Made by a program: the position numbers and the translations under genes. A stretch of 64,000 nucleotides of DNA, from NCBI GenBank assembly GCA_965198795.1, contig OZ240674.1:1240001-1304000 (forward strand), written 5' to 3'. Below are positions 32,662 to 39,991 of the stretch, one piece after another; position 1 is the stretch's first letter, and every line of letters begins with the position of its first letter. The stretch is from G965198795 sp965198795 (GTDB lineage: Bacteria; Pseudomonadota; Alphaproteobacteria; Rhodospirillales; Casp-alpha2). The notes below the pieces were generated by a model. It saw only the letters and a list, made by a program, of their open reading frames with translations, was not told where the DNA came from and searched no databases.

Positions 32662-34303
32662 AGAGTTTCTCCTTGAAGGGGGTTTGGCCGACACGGCGAT
32701 AGGTATCGATGAACCGTTCGCCCTCATCGCGGATATCCAGATAGGTGTTCACCACCGTCTCGACGGCGTCGACGATTTCATCGGTCGAGAAGGCCGCGCC
32801 GATCTTTTCGCCAATGGCGGCGTCTTCACCGGGCGCGCCCCCGAGCGTGATTTGGTAATATTCCTCGCCTTTCCGATCAACGCCCAGAATGCCGATATGG
32901 CCCACATGATGATGACCGCAGGCGTTTATGCAGCCCGAAATCTTGAGGCGCAGCTCACCGATGTCTTGCTGGCGCTCCAGGTCCGCGAAGCGGCCGGAAA
33001 TGCGCTGAGCGACCGGAATGGACCGCGCATTGGCGAGGTTACAGTAATCCAAACCCGGACAGCAGATGATGTCGCCGATCAAGTTCAGGTTCGAGTCCGC
33101 GAGTTTATGCGCGGCCAAGTCGTTCCAAAGCTCAAATAACCGGTCCTGACGCACATCGGTCAGCGCCAGATTCTGTTCGTGGGTGACGCGGACCTCGCCG
33201 AAAGAATATTCATCGGCCAAGCCGGCGACCGCTTCCATCTGCGCGTCGGTCGCGTCGCCAGGCGGCGAACCGACGGGTTTCAGCGCGATGTTGGTGATGG
33301 CGTAGCCAGACGCCTTGTGCGCGTGCACATTGTGTTCAACCCAAGCGGCGAAAGCCGGATTGGCGGCGACGTTATCCCTCAGCGCGGCTGGTTGATCAAC
33401 CAGCGTTTCATAGGCGGGCGGCGCGAAGTACGCATTGACGCGCTCGATCTCTTCCGCTGGCAGGCTAAGCTCGCCGTCCTTGTTGGCCTCGAATTCCTTC
33501 TCGACCAATTTGGTGAATTCTTCCGTACCGGTTTCGTGCACCAGGATCTTGATCCGCGCTTTGAACTTGTTGTCGCGGCGGCCGAGCATGTTGTAGACGC
33601 GCAAGATGGCTTCCAAATAGCTCAGCAGGTGTTTCTTCCCGACGAACGGCCGGATGCGTTTGGCGATCATGGGCGTCCTGCCTTGGCCGCCCCCGGCCCA
33701 GACTTCGAAACCCACCTCACCGGCGTCGTTTTTAACGATCACCAAGCCGATGTCGTGGAATCGGATGGCCGCGCGGTCCTTTGGAGCACCCGTGACGGCG
33801 ATTTTGAATTTCCGCGGCAGAAAGGCGAATTCCGGGTGGAAGGTGGACCACTGACGGATGATTTCGCAATAAACGCGGGGGTCTTCCACCTCGTCCTTGG
33901 CGGCGCCGGCGTATTGATCGGCCGTGGTGTTGCGGATGCAATTCCCGGACGTCTGGATGGCGTGCATCTCGACGCTCGCCAATTCCTCCAACACGTCACC
34001 GATCTCCTCCAGTTTCGGCCAGTTGTATTGAATGTTCTGGCGCGTGGTGAAGTGGGCGTACCCCCGGTCGTATTTACGCGCGATATGACCAAGCATGCGC
34101 AACTGACGGCTGGATAGCTGACCATAGGGTATGGCGACCCGCAGCATGTAGGCGTGCAGTTGCAGGTAAAGGCCGTTTTGCAGGCGCAACGGACGGAACT
34201 CTTCTTCCGTGATTTCGCCCCGCATGCGGCGCGCGATCTGCCCTCGGAACTGCTTCACGCGGTCCTGGACGACCGCATGGTCAAATTCGTCGTAGCGATA
34301 CAT
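32648..34303 (-). CDS. cysI: Sulfite/nitrite reductase haemoprotein subunit
   Basis: A 551-residue siroheme/[4Fe-4S] reductase that takes sulfite to sulfide with six electrons. The cofactor cysteines are readable in two pairs: ICCPGLDYCNLA and KISGCINACGHHH. Duplicated ferredoxin-like halves are marked by RVAIPYGQLSSRQLRMLG, HFTTRQNIQYNWPKLEEIGD and the second-half EVRVTHEQNLALTDV. The ACGHHHVGHIGI block is the usual nitrite/sulfite signature. Neighbours DUF934, DUF2849 and siroheme synthase make assimilatory sulfite reduction the clear role. The electron donor subunit (CysJ or ferredoxin) is not in the window. Confidence 0.94.
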   Translation of the reverse strand: MYRYDEFDHAVVQDRVKQFRGQIARRMRGEITEEEFRPLRLQNGLYLQLHAYMLRVAIPYGQLSSRQLRMLGHIARKYDRGYAHFTTRQNIQYNWPKLEEIGDVLEELASVEMHAIQTSGNCIRNTTADQYAGAAKDEVEDPRVYCEIIRQWSTFHPEFAFLPRKFKIAVTGAPKDRAAIRFHDIGLVIVKNDAGEVGFEVWAGGGQGRTPMIAKRIRPFVGKKHLLSYLEAILRVYNMLGRRDNKFKARIKILVHETGTEEFTKLVEKEFEANKDGELSLPAEEIERVNAYFAPPAYETLVDQPAALRDNVAANPAFAAWVEHNVHAHKASGYAITNIALKPVGSPPGDATDAQMEAVAGLADEYSFGEVRVTHEQNLALTDVRQDRLFELWNDLAAHKLADSNLNLIGDIICCPGLDYCNLANARSIPVAQRISGRFADLERQQDIGELRLKISGCINACGHHHVGHIGILGVDRKGEEYYQITLGGAPGEDAAIGEKIGAAFSTDEIVDAVETVVNTYLDIRDEGERFIDTYRRVGQTPFKEKLYAAA

Positions 34304-34322
34304 GGATCATGATTTCCTTTAC

Positions 34323-34676
34323 TCAACCGGCGAGCCCGGCGGCGGCGAACGGGGGCACGCCGTCAGCTTGCTCAAAGTGCTCGGGAACATCTTGTTTGGC
34401 GTATTCGGGATGAATGGATGGACCATAGGCCCGGATTCGTTCTTTATAAAGAACCGGCTTCACTTCATCGGTTTCCGAGACGACCTCAATCAGGTACGGT
34501 CCAACCACCATCTGCGCCTTCTCGGCCGCGCCGCCCAACTCTTCCAGCGCCCGGGCTTCCCCGTCCGTGCTGACGACATGGGCTTGGCGGATGTCCTCCG
34601 TCCAGCAACCGTTGGGGGCCAGAAAGACGACCGCGCCGTCGCCCAGCCGGTTACCCGTAACAATTCGATCAGCCAT
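34323..34676 (-). CDS. DUF2849 protein
   Basis: A 117-residue protein of the DUF2849 family, found between siroheme synthase and sulfite reductase genes in Alphaproteobacteria. Segments VVFLAPNGCWTEDIRQAHV, AQMVVGPYLIEV and PVLYKERIRAYGPSIHPEYAK are typical. No cofactor motif is visible. Start at 34676 (MADRIVTG) lies 29 bp after the siroheme synthase stop; an ATG five codons upstream is possible. Confidence 0.88.
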   Translation of the reverse strand: MADRIVTGNRLGDGAVVFLAPNGCWTEDIRQAHVVSTDGEARALEELGGAAEKAQMVVGPYLIEVVSETDEVKPVLYKERIRAYGPSIHPEYAKQDVPEHFEQADGVPPFAAAGLAG

Positions 34677-34705
34677 GGCCCTTGCTCCCATAGTTTTGCA
34701 ATCGG

Positions 34706-35767
34706 CTAAAAATTCACCGCCCGGCCAAAAACCCTATCAGCCGGCGTTTCGGCTTCGGCCAAGACCGCGACGCCTGGCGTCACGCGGGCCTCAACGCCGG
34801 CGTCACGCAGGTGTTCGAGCGCCGCGCCGCCACGTCCGAAGATGAACGGATCGCCGCCCTCAAGACGCACGACACGTTTACCGGCTTTTGCCTCGCGAAC
34901 CAAAACCGCGTTGATCTCGCTCTGCCCCAGCGCGCGGCGCGCGCTGGATTTCCCGACAAAAACGCGCTCGGCGTCGCGCCGGGCCATTTCCAAGATGTCG
35001 CCGGAAACTCGATTGTCGTAAACGATCACGTCGGCGCGCTGCAGCAGGCGTTGCGCGCGGATAGTCAACAGGTCCGCAGCCCCTGGCCCCGCGCCGATGA
35101 TGTCTACAACGCCATGGTCCGCGTCCCGGCCGGCGAACGTGTTGACCAGGGACAGCATCTTTTCGCGGGCGCCCCGCTCGTCGCCGGCCAGGACCTGCTC
35201 GGCGACCGGTCCCTCGAAGAAGCGTTGCCAGAACCGGCGGCGCGCGCGCGCGCCGGGCGCCATGGCCTTCACGGAACCCCGGAAGGCGTCGGCGAATTCA
35301 GCCAAACGCCCCAGCCCCGGCGGCAACATGCGCTCAAGGCTTGATCGAATACGCCGTATCAGGACCGGCGCCGCGCCGCCAGACGAAATCCCGATCACGA
35401 CAGGCGACCGGTCAACGATGGCGGGTGTGATGAAATCGGACAACGCCGGTTTATCGACAATGTTGACGGGGACCTTGGCTTGGCGCGCCAGGATGGAGAC
35501 GGCGAGATCGACACCCGCCACATCCGCCGCGCCGTAAGCCAGAGACGCTCCCTCCAGGTCACGCGCCTTGAAATTCCGCCGCAGCCAGGTCAGTTGGCCC
35601 GCGCCATCAAGATCGGCGAGCTCTTCGCACGCCGTCCGCGCCACCAAGCGCACATGAGCGCCGGATTTACGGATCAGGCGCACCTTGCGCGCGGCGGCCT
35701 CGCCGCCGCCGACGACGAGGACCGTCTTTTCTTGCAAGGAGAAAAAGACAGGAAACCGCATATCCAA
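34706..35767 (-). CDS. cysG: Siroheme synthase CysG with C-terminally truncated methyltransferase domain
   Basis: A 353-residue protein, about 100 residues shorter than the usual CysG. Residues 1-210 are a complete precorrin-2 dehydrogenase/ferrochelatase (VLVVGGGEAAARKVRLI, VNIVDKPALSDFITPAIVDR, GISSGGAAPVLIRRIR). The uroporphyrinogen-III methyltransferase domain begins at 218 (GVVDIIGAGPGAADLLTI) and keeps VRLEGGDPFIFGRGG, but after VTPGV (residue 333) it departs from the family into AVLAEAETPADRVFGRAVNF and stops. The C-terminal lobe with the remaining SAM and substrate contacts is missing, so methylation is probably lost and a separate cobA-type enzyme would be needed. Confidence 0.9.
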   Translation of the reverse strand: MDMRFPVFFSLQEKTVLVVGGGEAAARKVRLIRKSGAHVRLVARTACEELADLDGAGQLTWLRRNFKARDLEGASLAYGAADVAGVDLAVSILARQAKVPVNIVDKPALSDFITPAIVDRSPVVIGISSGGAAPVLIRRIRSSLERMLPPGLGRLAEFADAFRGSVKAMAPGARARRRFWQRFFEGPVAEQVLAGDERGAREKMLSLVNTFAGRDADHGVVDIIGAGPGAADLLTIRAQRLLQRADVIVYDNRVSGDILEMARRDAERVFVGKSSARRALGQSEINAVLVREAKAGKRVVRLEGGDPFIFGRGGAALEHLRDAGVEARVTPGVAVLAEAETPADRVFGRAVNF

Positions 35768-35799
35768 TTCCTACACCCCGGCGCCGATCAACCGGCGGC

Positions 35800-35944
35800 T
35801 AAATCCACACACGAAATGTGGAGTATTGATTTAATTCCGTCAACAAAAATGTAAAATATATATATTTAACACCAAAAAAACGTGTTTATTTGCTTCGGCA
35901 ATAATCCGCCGGCTGTTGGATGTGAATTTACGTCACATGGAAAT
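35800..35944 (-). promoter_or_regulatory. AT-rich promoter region of the cysG-cysI operon
   Basis: The space between the hydrolase stop and cysG contains an A+T-rich island (about 35820-35885), including TATATATATTT. On the minus strand TTTACA and TTAAAT lie about 15 bases apart and could be -35/-10 elements. It is the only sizeable gap before the cys genes, so their promoter is expected here. The exact elements are a guess. Confidence 0.4.
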
Positions 35945-36748
35945 TCAGCCGGTTATCTGAATAGCGGGTTTCAAGGCGTCAAAGGTCGCGTCCGGCGCTT
36001 CCGTCATCATCATGTGACCAACGCCCGGCATCACGGTGAATTGAGCCCCGGCAATCGCCTCGGATAGGGCTTTCCCCGCCTTCGCCGGGGTCATTTTGTC
36101 CTGCGCGCCCGAAAGCACGAGGGTTCTGGGCGTCACCCTGGCCGCCACGTCCGCCGCGCCCCCATAGGCGTCACACGCCTTCAGGTCCCCCGCCAGCACG
36201 CCGGGTTTTGAGCGCTCGACGATGCGTTGTCCCGCTCCCATCACCCACAAACCGGGCTGCGGATGACCGCCTTGATGCATGGCCGCTCCGTGCGCCCAGT
36301 CGGCGATCAACTCGGCGGCCAGCGCCTCGCCCCTCTCCGCGGCCGCGATCAAGCCGGGATGGACTGGCATGGAAACCGCTGCGCCCAGCAGGGCCAACGC
36401 CTCAATTCGGCCGGGGACGCGCGCGGCGGCTTCCATGGCGATCAGGCTGCCCATGGAATGACCGATCAGCGCCGCAGTCTTGAGACGCGCCGCGTCCATG
36501 AAGGCGATTATCCAGTCCGCATAGCCGGCGATGCTCTCTCTCGCCGCGCCTTCCGAACGGCCATGGCCGGGCAGGTCGATGGCGTAGGCCGCAAAGCCCG
36601 CATGGGCGATCCGCCGGGTCTGAAGCTGCCAGACAGTCCGGTCCATGCCGGCGCCGTGGATCAGGATAACGGCGGATTTCGCCGCATCCGGTTCCACGCC
36701 GCCCGTGCCCGCGAAAGCCTTGCCGCCTTGAACGTCGTAAGCCGCCAT
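35945..36748 (-). CDS. Alpha/beta hydrolase
   Basis: A 267-residue cytosolic hydrolase. The oxyanion start is VILIHGAGMDRTVW, the nucleophile elbow is LIGHSMGSLIAME, the acid is in LVLSGAQDKMTPA and the catalytic His in MPGVGHMMMTEAP. It begins 12 bp after metY, so the two are probably cotranscribed; in that setting an ester or thioester hydrolase acting near homoserine ester metabolism is conceivable, but the substrate is unknown. Confidence 0.87.
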   Translation of the reverse strand: MAAYDVQGGKAFAGTGGVEPDAAKSAVILIHGAGMDRTVWQLQTRRIAHAGFAAYAIDLPGHGRSEGAARESIAGYADWIIAFMDAARLKTAALIGHSMGSLIAMEAAARVPGRIEALALLGAAVSMPVHPGLIAAAERGEALAAELIADWAHGAAMHQGGHPQPGLWVMGAGQRIVERSKPGVLAGDLKACDAYGGAADVAARVTPRTLVLSGAQDKMTPAKAGKALSEAIAGAQFTVMPGVGHMMMTEAPDATFDALKPAIQITG

Positions 36749-36759
36749 CCCGCCGCCCC

Positions 36760-38067
36760 TTACGCCTCGGCGGCCTTGGAGGCGGCGCGCAAACCCCGCT
36801 TCAAGTCGTCGATGATGTCGCCGGCGTCCTCCAGCCCGACGGAGACGCGGATCAGGTTCTCGCCAATACCCGCGCTCTCGAGGCTTTCCGCATCCATTTG
36901 TTGATGCGTCGTGGAGGCCGGATGAATAACCAGCGTCTTGGCGTCGCCCACATTGGCGAGGTGAGAGGCAAGGCTAAGCGCCTCGATAAAGACGCGCCCC
37001 GCCCGGCGGCCGCCCTTGACGCCGAAGGACATCATCGCGCCCATGCCTCTGGGCAGCAATTCCTTGGCGACGGCATGGCCGGGGTGGCTCTCAAGGCCCG
37101 GATAGTTCACCCATTCAACCGCCTCATGGCCTTCCAGAAATTCCGCGACGGCTTGAGCGTTTTCCGAATGCCTGGCCATACGCAGCGGCGCGGTCTCGAT
37201 TCCTTGCAAAAGATAGAATGCGTTCTGGGGGGAGAGCGCCGCGCCGAAGTCCCGCAAGCCTTCTGCGCGGGCCCGCATGGAAAAGGCCTGGGTCCCGAAC
37301 TCTTCCGAGAACGACAGGCCGTGGTAGCCGGCGTAAGGTTCCGTCAATGTCGGGAATTTGTCCGCATGGGCGTCCCAATCAAACGTGCCGCCGTCAACCA
37401 GGGCGCCGCCCATGGCGACACCATGGCCCCCCAGGAATTTCGTCACCGAGTGCATAACGATGTCCGCGCCCAGATCGATGGGCCGCATCAGGCTGGGCGG
37501 CGTGAAGGTGCTGTCGATCATCAAGGGCAGCCCAGCCTCATGGGCCACCTTGGCGACTTCCGGGATATTCATCACATCGAGCCCCGGATTGCCCAGGGTC
37601 TCGCCAAAAACAAGCCGCGTGTTGGGCTGAATCGCTTCCTTGAAGGCTTGGGGGTCGCGGGGGTCGACAAAGGCCGCCGTGATGCCGAACCGGGGGAAGG
37701 TATAGGCCAGCATGGTGTAGCTGCCGCCGTAAAGCGCCCGGCTCGCCACCACGTGCCCGCCTTGCCCCATCAACGTCGCGATGGCCAGGTGAAAGGCCGC
37801 GTGGCCCGACGCGCAAGCCACCGCCGCGACGCCGCCGTCCATGGCGGCCAGACGCTCTTCCAACACCGCGACCGTCGGGTTCGAGATGCGCGAATAGATG
37901 TGGCCGGGCCGTTCCAGATTGAACAGCTCCGCCGCATGCGCCGTGTCGTCAAAAACATAAGACGTCGTTTGGTAAATCGGCACGGCGCGGGCGCCGAATT
38001 GCGGGTCGGGCCGCTGCCCGGCGTGCAGGCTGAGAGTATCGAGATGGAGAAATTTGGGACTGACCAT
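36760..38067 (-). CDS. metY: O-acetylhomoserine aminocarboxypropyltransferase (sulfhydrylase)
   Basis: A 435-residue PLP enzyme of the Cys/Met metabolism family that makes homocysteine directly from an O-acylhomoserine and sulfide. Starts with LDTLSLHAGQRPDPQFGARAVPIYQTTSY, has RISNPTVAVLEERLAAMDGG, and the PLP lysine is in DIVMHSVTKFLGGHG. Length and the insertion TLTEPYAGYHGLSFSEEFG fit MetY rather than the shorter MetB/MetZ. It would use the sulfide made by the sulfite reductase encoded downstream on the same strand. Confidence 0.93.
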   Translation of the reverse strand: MVSPKFLHLDTLSLHAGQRPDPQFGARAVPIYQTTSYVFDDTAHAAELFNLERPGHIYSRISNPTVAVLEERLAAMDGGVAAVACASGHAAFHLAIATLMGQGGHVVASRALYGGSYTMLAYTFPRFGITAAFVDPRDPQAFKEAIQPNTRLVFGETLGNPGLDVMNIPEVAKVAHEAGLPLMIDSTFTPPSLMRPIDLGADIVMHSVTKFLGGHGVAMGGALVDGGTFDWDAHADKFPTLTEPYAGYHGLSFSEEFGTQAFSMRARAEGLRDFGAALSPQNAFYLLQGIETAPLRMARHSENAQAVAEFLEGHEAVEWVNYPGLESHPGHAVAKELLPRGMGAMMSFGVKGGRRAGRVFIEALSLASHLANVGDAKTLVIHPASTTHQQMDAESLESAGIGENLIRVSVGLEDAGDIIDDLKRGLRAASKAAEA

Positions 38068-38137
38068 GACGGCCTCCGTGTCTTGGACGTATGAGAGCGC
38101 TTATTTCACTTTGACTCCGCCGTCCGTCAGCTTTACC

Positions 38138-38166
38138 CCTTCCGCCATATTTTCGAAAGCGGAAGG
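38138..38166 (+). promoter_or_regulatory. Hairpin overlapping the ribosome site of the 3-hydroxyacyl-CoA dehydrogenase gene
   Basis: CCTTCCGC (38138-38145) pairs with GCGGAAGG (38159-38166) around a 13-base loop. The right arm contains most of the GGAAGGAG Shine-Dalgarno before the ATG at 38175, so the stem would hide the ribosome site. No known riboswitch fold is recognised in the 107-bp gap shared with metY. Confidence 0.5.
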
Positions 38167-38174
38167 AGCCGTTT

Positions 38175-39473
38175 ATGAGTCGAGAAATCAAATCCGTCGC
38201 GGTTTTGGGCGGAGGAACAATGGGAACGGGCATCGCCGGTCTCGCGGCTCAGAACGATTGCCGGGTGCTGTTGCTCGACGTCACGCGAGAGAAGGCGGAG
38301 AAGGCGCTGGACAAGATCGTCAACGGACGCCCGCCCGCCGTCGAAGATCCAGAGAAAGCGAAAAACATCACGCCCGGCGCGATGGATGACGATCTGGAGA
38401 AGATCAAGGATTATGACTGGGTCTGCGAGGCCGTGATCGAGGACCTGCCCACCAAACAGGCGATCTTCGCCAAACTGGACGCGTTACGCAAACCGGGCTC
38501 GGTCGTCAGCACCAACACGTCCGGCATTCCACTGGCGGACGTGACCGCCGGGCTGCCCGAAAGCCTGCTCTCCGACGTCGCCGTGACCCACTTCTTCAAC
38601 CCCGTCGCGGTGATGAAACTTGCCGAATTGGTGCCCGGCGCCAAAACAACGCCCGAGACCATTGAGACGTTCCGGTCATTCCTGGCCGGCCCCTTCGGCA
38701 AGGGCGTCGTGAACGCCAAAGACACGGTTAACTTCATCGGCAACCGGATCGGCTGCTTTTTCATGCTGATGGGCTTGCACGCCGCGCAGAGAGCCGTCGA
38801 GGCGGGCGTCAAGCAGGAAACCATCGACGCCATGATCACGGCGGGCTTCGGGATTCCAAAAACCGGTCTATACGGTCTGATCGATCTGATCGGCCTGGAC
38901 GTCATGGACTTCGTGGGCGAGAACCTGAGCGTGAACCTGCCGGCTGGGGATATCGGCGCGGATTTCACCGCCTTTCCGCCGCCCGTTCGGCGCATGTTCG
39001 AAAACGGCCAGCTGGGCCGTAAAACCGGCGGCGGTTTTTACAAAGTCACCAAGAACGGGGACGGTTCGCGGTCAAGGGAAACCTTTGATCTGTCCAACGG
39101 CGTCTGGCGTCCCGCCATCGAGGCCGAGAGCGCGATCGGGCCGGAGAAAATGTTCGACGACGACGCGGAGGGCGCCTTCTGCTGGGAGATCATGGGCGGC
39201 ACGCTGGCCTATGCGGCGTCGCTGGTGCCGGACATTTCCGACGACGTGGTGAACGTGGACCGGGCCATGCGCTGGGGCTTCGGCTGGCGCAAGGGGCCGT
39301 TCGAATTAATCGATGCGCTCGGCGCCGGAAAGTTCGCGGATGCGTGCGAAACCAAAACCGGCTCCCTGCCCAAATTACTCGGCGTCCTGACCGCCAGCGG
39401 CGCGGACAGCTTCTATAAGGACGGCCGGTATCTGGGCACGGACGGCCGGTATCACGCCATTCCGGCCGAGTGA
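38175..39473 (+). CDS. 3-hydroxyacyl-CoA dehydrogenase (without crotonase domain)
   Basis: A 432-residue NAD-dependent enzyme oxidising 3-hydroxyacyl-CoA in beta-oxidation. It has the Rossmann start VAVLGGGTMGTGIAGLAAQN, VSTNTSGIPLADV, the catalytic THFFNPVAVMKLAELVPG and FIGNRIGCFFM, then a second 3HCDH C-terminal domain (RAMRWGFGWRKGPFELIDALG). Comparable alphaproteobacterial proteins carry a further enoyl-CoA hydratase domain of about 300 residues; here the chain ends cleanly at AIPAE and no crotonase fold follows. It may be a natural stand-alone form or a truncated one. Confidence 0.88.
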   Translation: MSREIKSVAVLGGGTMGTGIAGLAAQNDCRVLLLDVTREKAEKALDKIVNGRPPAVEDPEKAKNITPGAMDDDLEKIKDYDWVCEAVIEDLPTKQAIFAKLDALRKPGSVVSTNTSGIPLADVTAGLPESLLSDVAVTHFFNPVAVMKLAELVPGAKTTPETIETFRSFLAGPFGKGVVNAKDTVNFIGNRIGCFFMLMGLHAAQRAVEAGVKQETIDAMITAGFGIPKTGLYGLIDLIGLDVMDFVGENLSVNLPAGDIGADFTAFPPPVRRMFENGQLGRKTGGGFYKVTKNGDGSRSRETFDLSNGVWRPAIEAESAIGPEKMFDDDAEGAFCWEIMGGTLAYAASLVPDISDDVVNVDRAMRWGFGWRKGPFELIDALGAGKFADACETKTGSLPKLLGVLTASGADSFYKDGRYLGTDGRYHAIPAE

Positions 39474-39494
39474 CTCTCTTCAAACCCGCGCGCC

Positions 39495-39523
39495 GTCATC
39501 CCCGGACTTGATCCGGGGGCTCA
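39495..39523. repeat. Palindromic repeat after 3-hydroxyacyl-CoA dehydrogenase
   Basis: GTCATCCCCGGACTTGATCC followed by GGGGGC forms a hairpin of the type common at alphaproteobacterial gene ends. It is the only structured feature in the 520-bp interval 39474-39991, which I judge otherwise free of genes. Confidence 0.7.
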
Positions 39524-39991
39524 CGCCAGAGAGGTTAAGACGGGGCCGGCCGTATCAAGCCCGGTGATAAGGGACATGGGCCGCATCCCCGCGCTGTCGT
39601 TCATGACCCAAATCACCGGTCAGCCGCCGCCAAGCGGATTGAGGAGGCTGCGGGATGGGCGGTCTGCGGGCGTTTCGAAGGCGCCATGCCCCGGCGCGCG
39701 GCAACCGGCCATTGTTGCGTCTGACGGCGGCGCGTTCGCATCAACCGCCTCTCCGGCGGTGGCGTGTCCCGGGGCGGGGCTGGCGGTTTGTCTGGCCGTC
39801 CATCACATTGGAATGTATGATCTTGCGGTGTGAAACGGCGAATAACGGGACGCTGCGGTTTTTGGGCGCTCCAGGTTGAAACGGGCGGCTGCCTCTTGGT
39901 TCGCCGGCCGCCGCCGCCCCATAGTGGCCCAATCAGGCGTATCGCGTCACCGCGCGTTCCAGCCAAGACTTCAGTTAACACGGAGCCAGCC

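Noticed and set aside
33179..34117. A 312-codon plus-strand frame opposite the sulfite reductase gene
   Set aside because: Antisense to the siroheme/iron-sulfur protein; no recognisable domains.
36898..38094. A 398-codon plus-strand frame opposite metY
   Set aside because: The minus strand carries a clear PLP enzyme; the plus-strand translation has no family motif and an atypical composition.
38068..38174. Possible SAM riboswitch upstream of metY
   Set aside because: The 107-bp gap shows only the hairpin that belongs to the opposite gene's ribosome site; I could not assemble a SAM-II or other SAM aptamer core.
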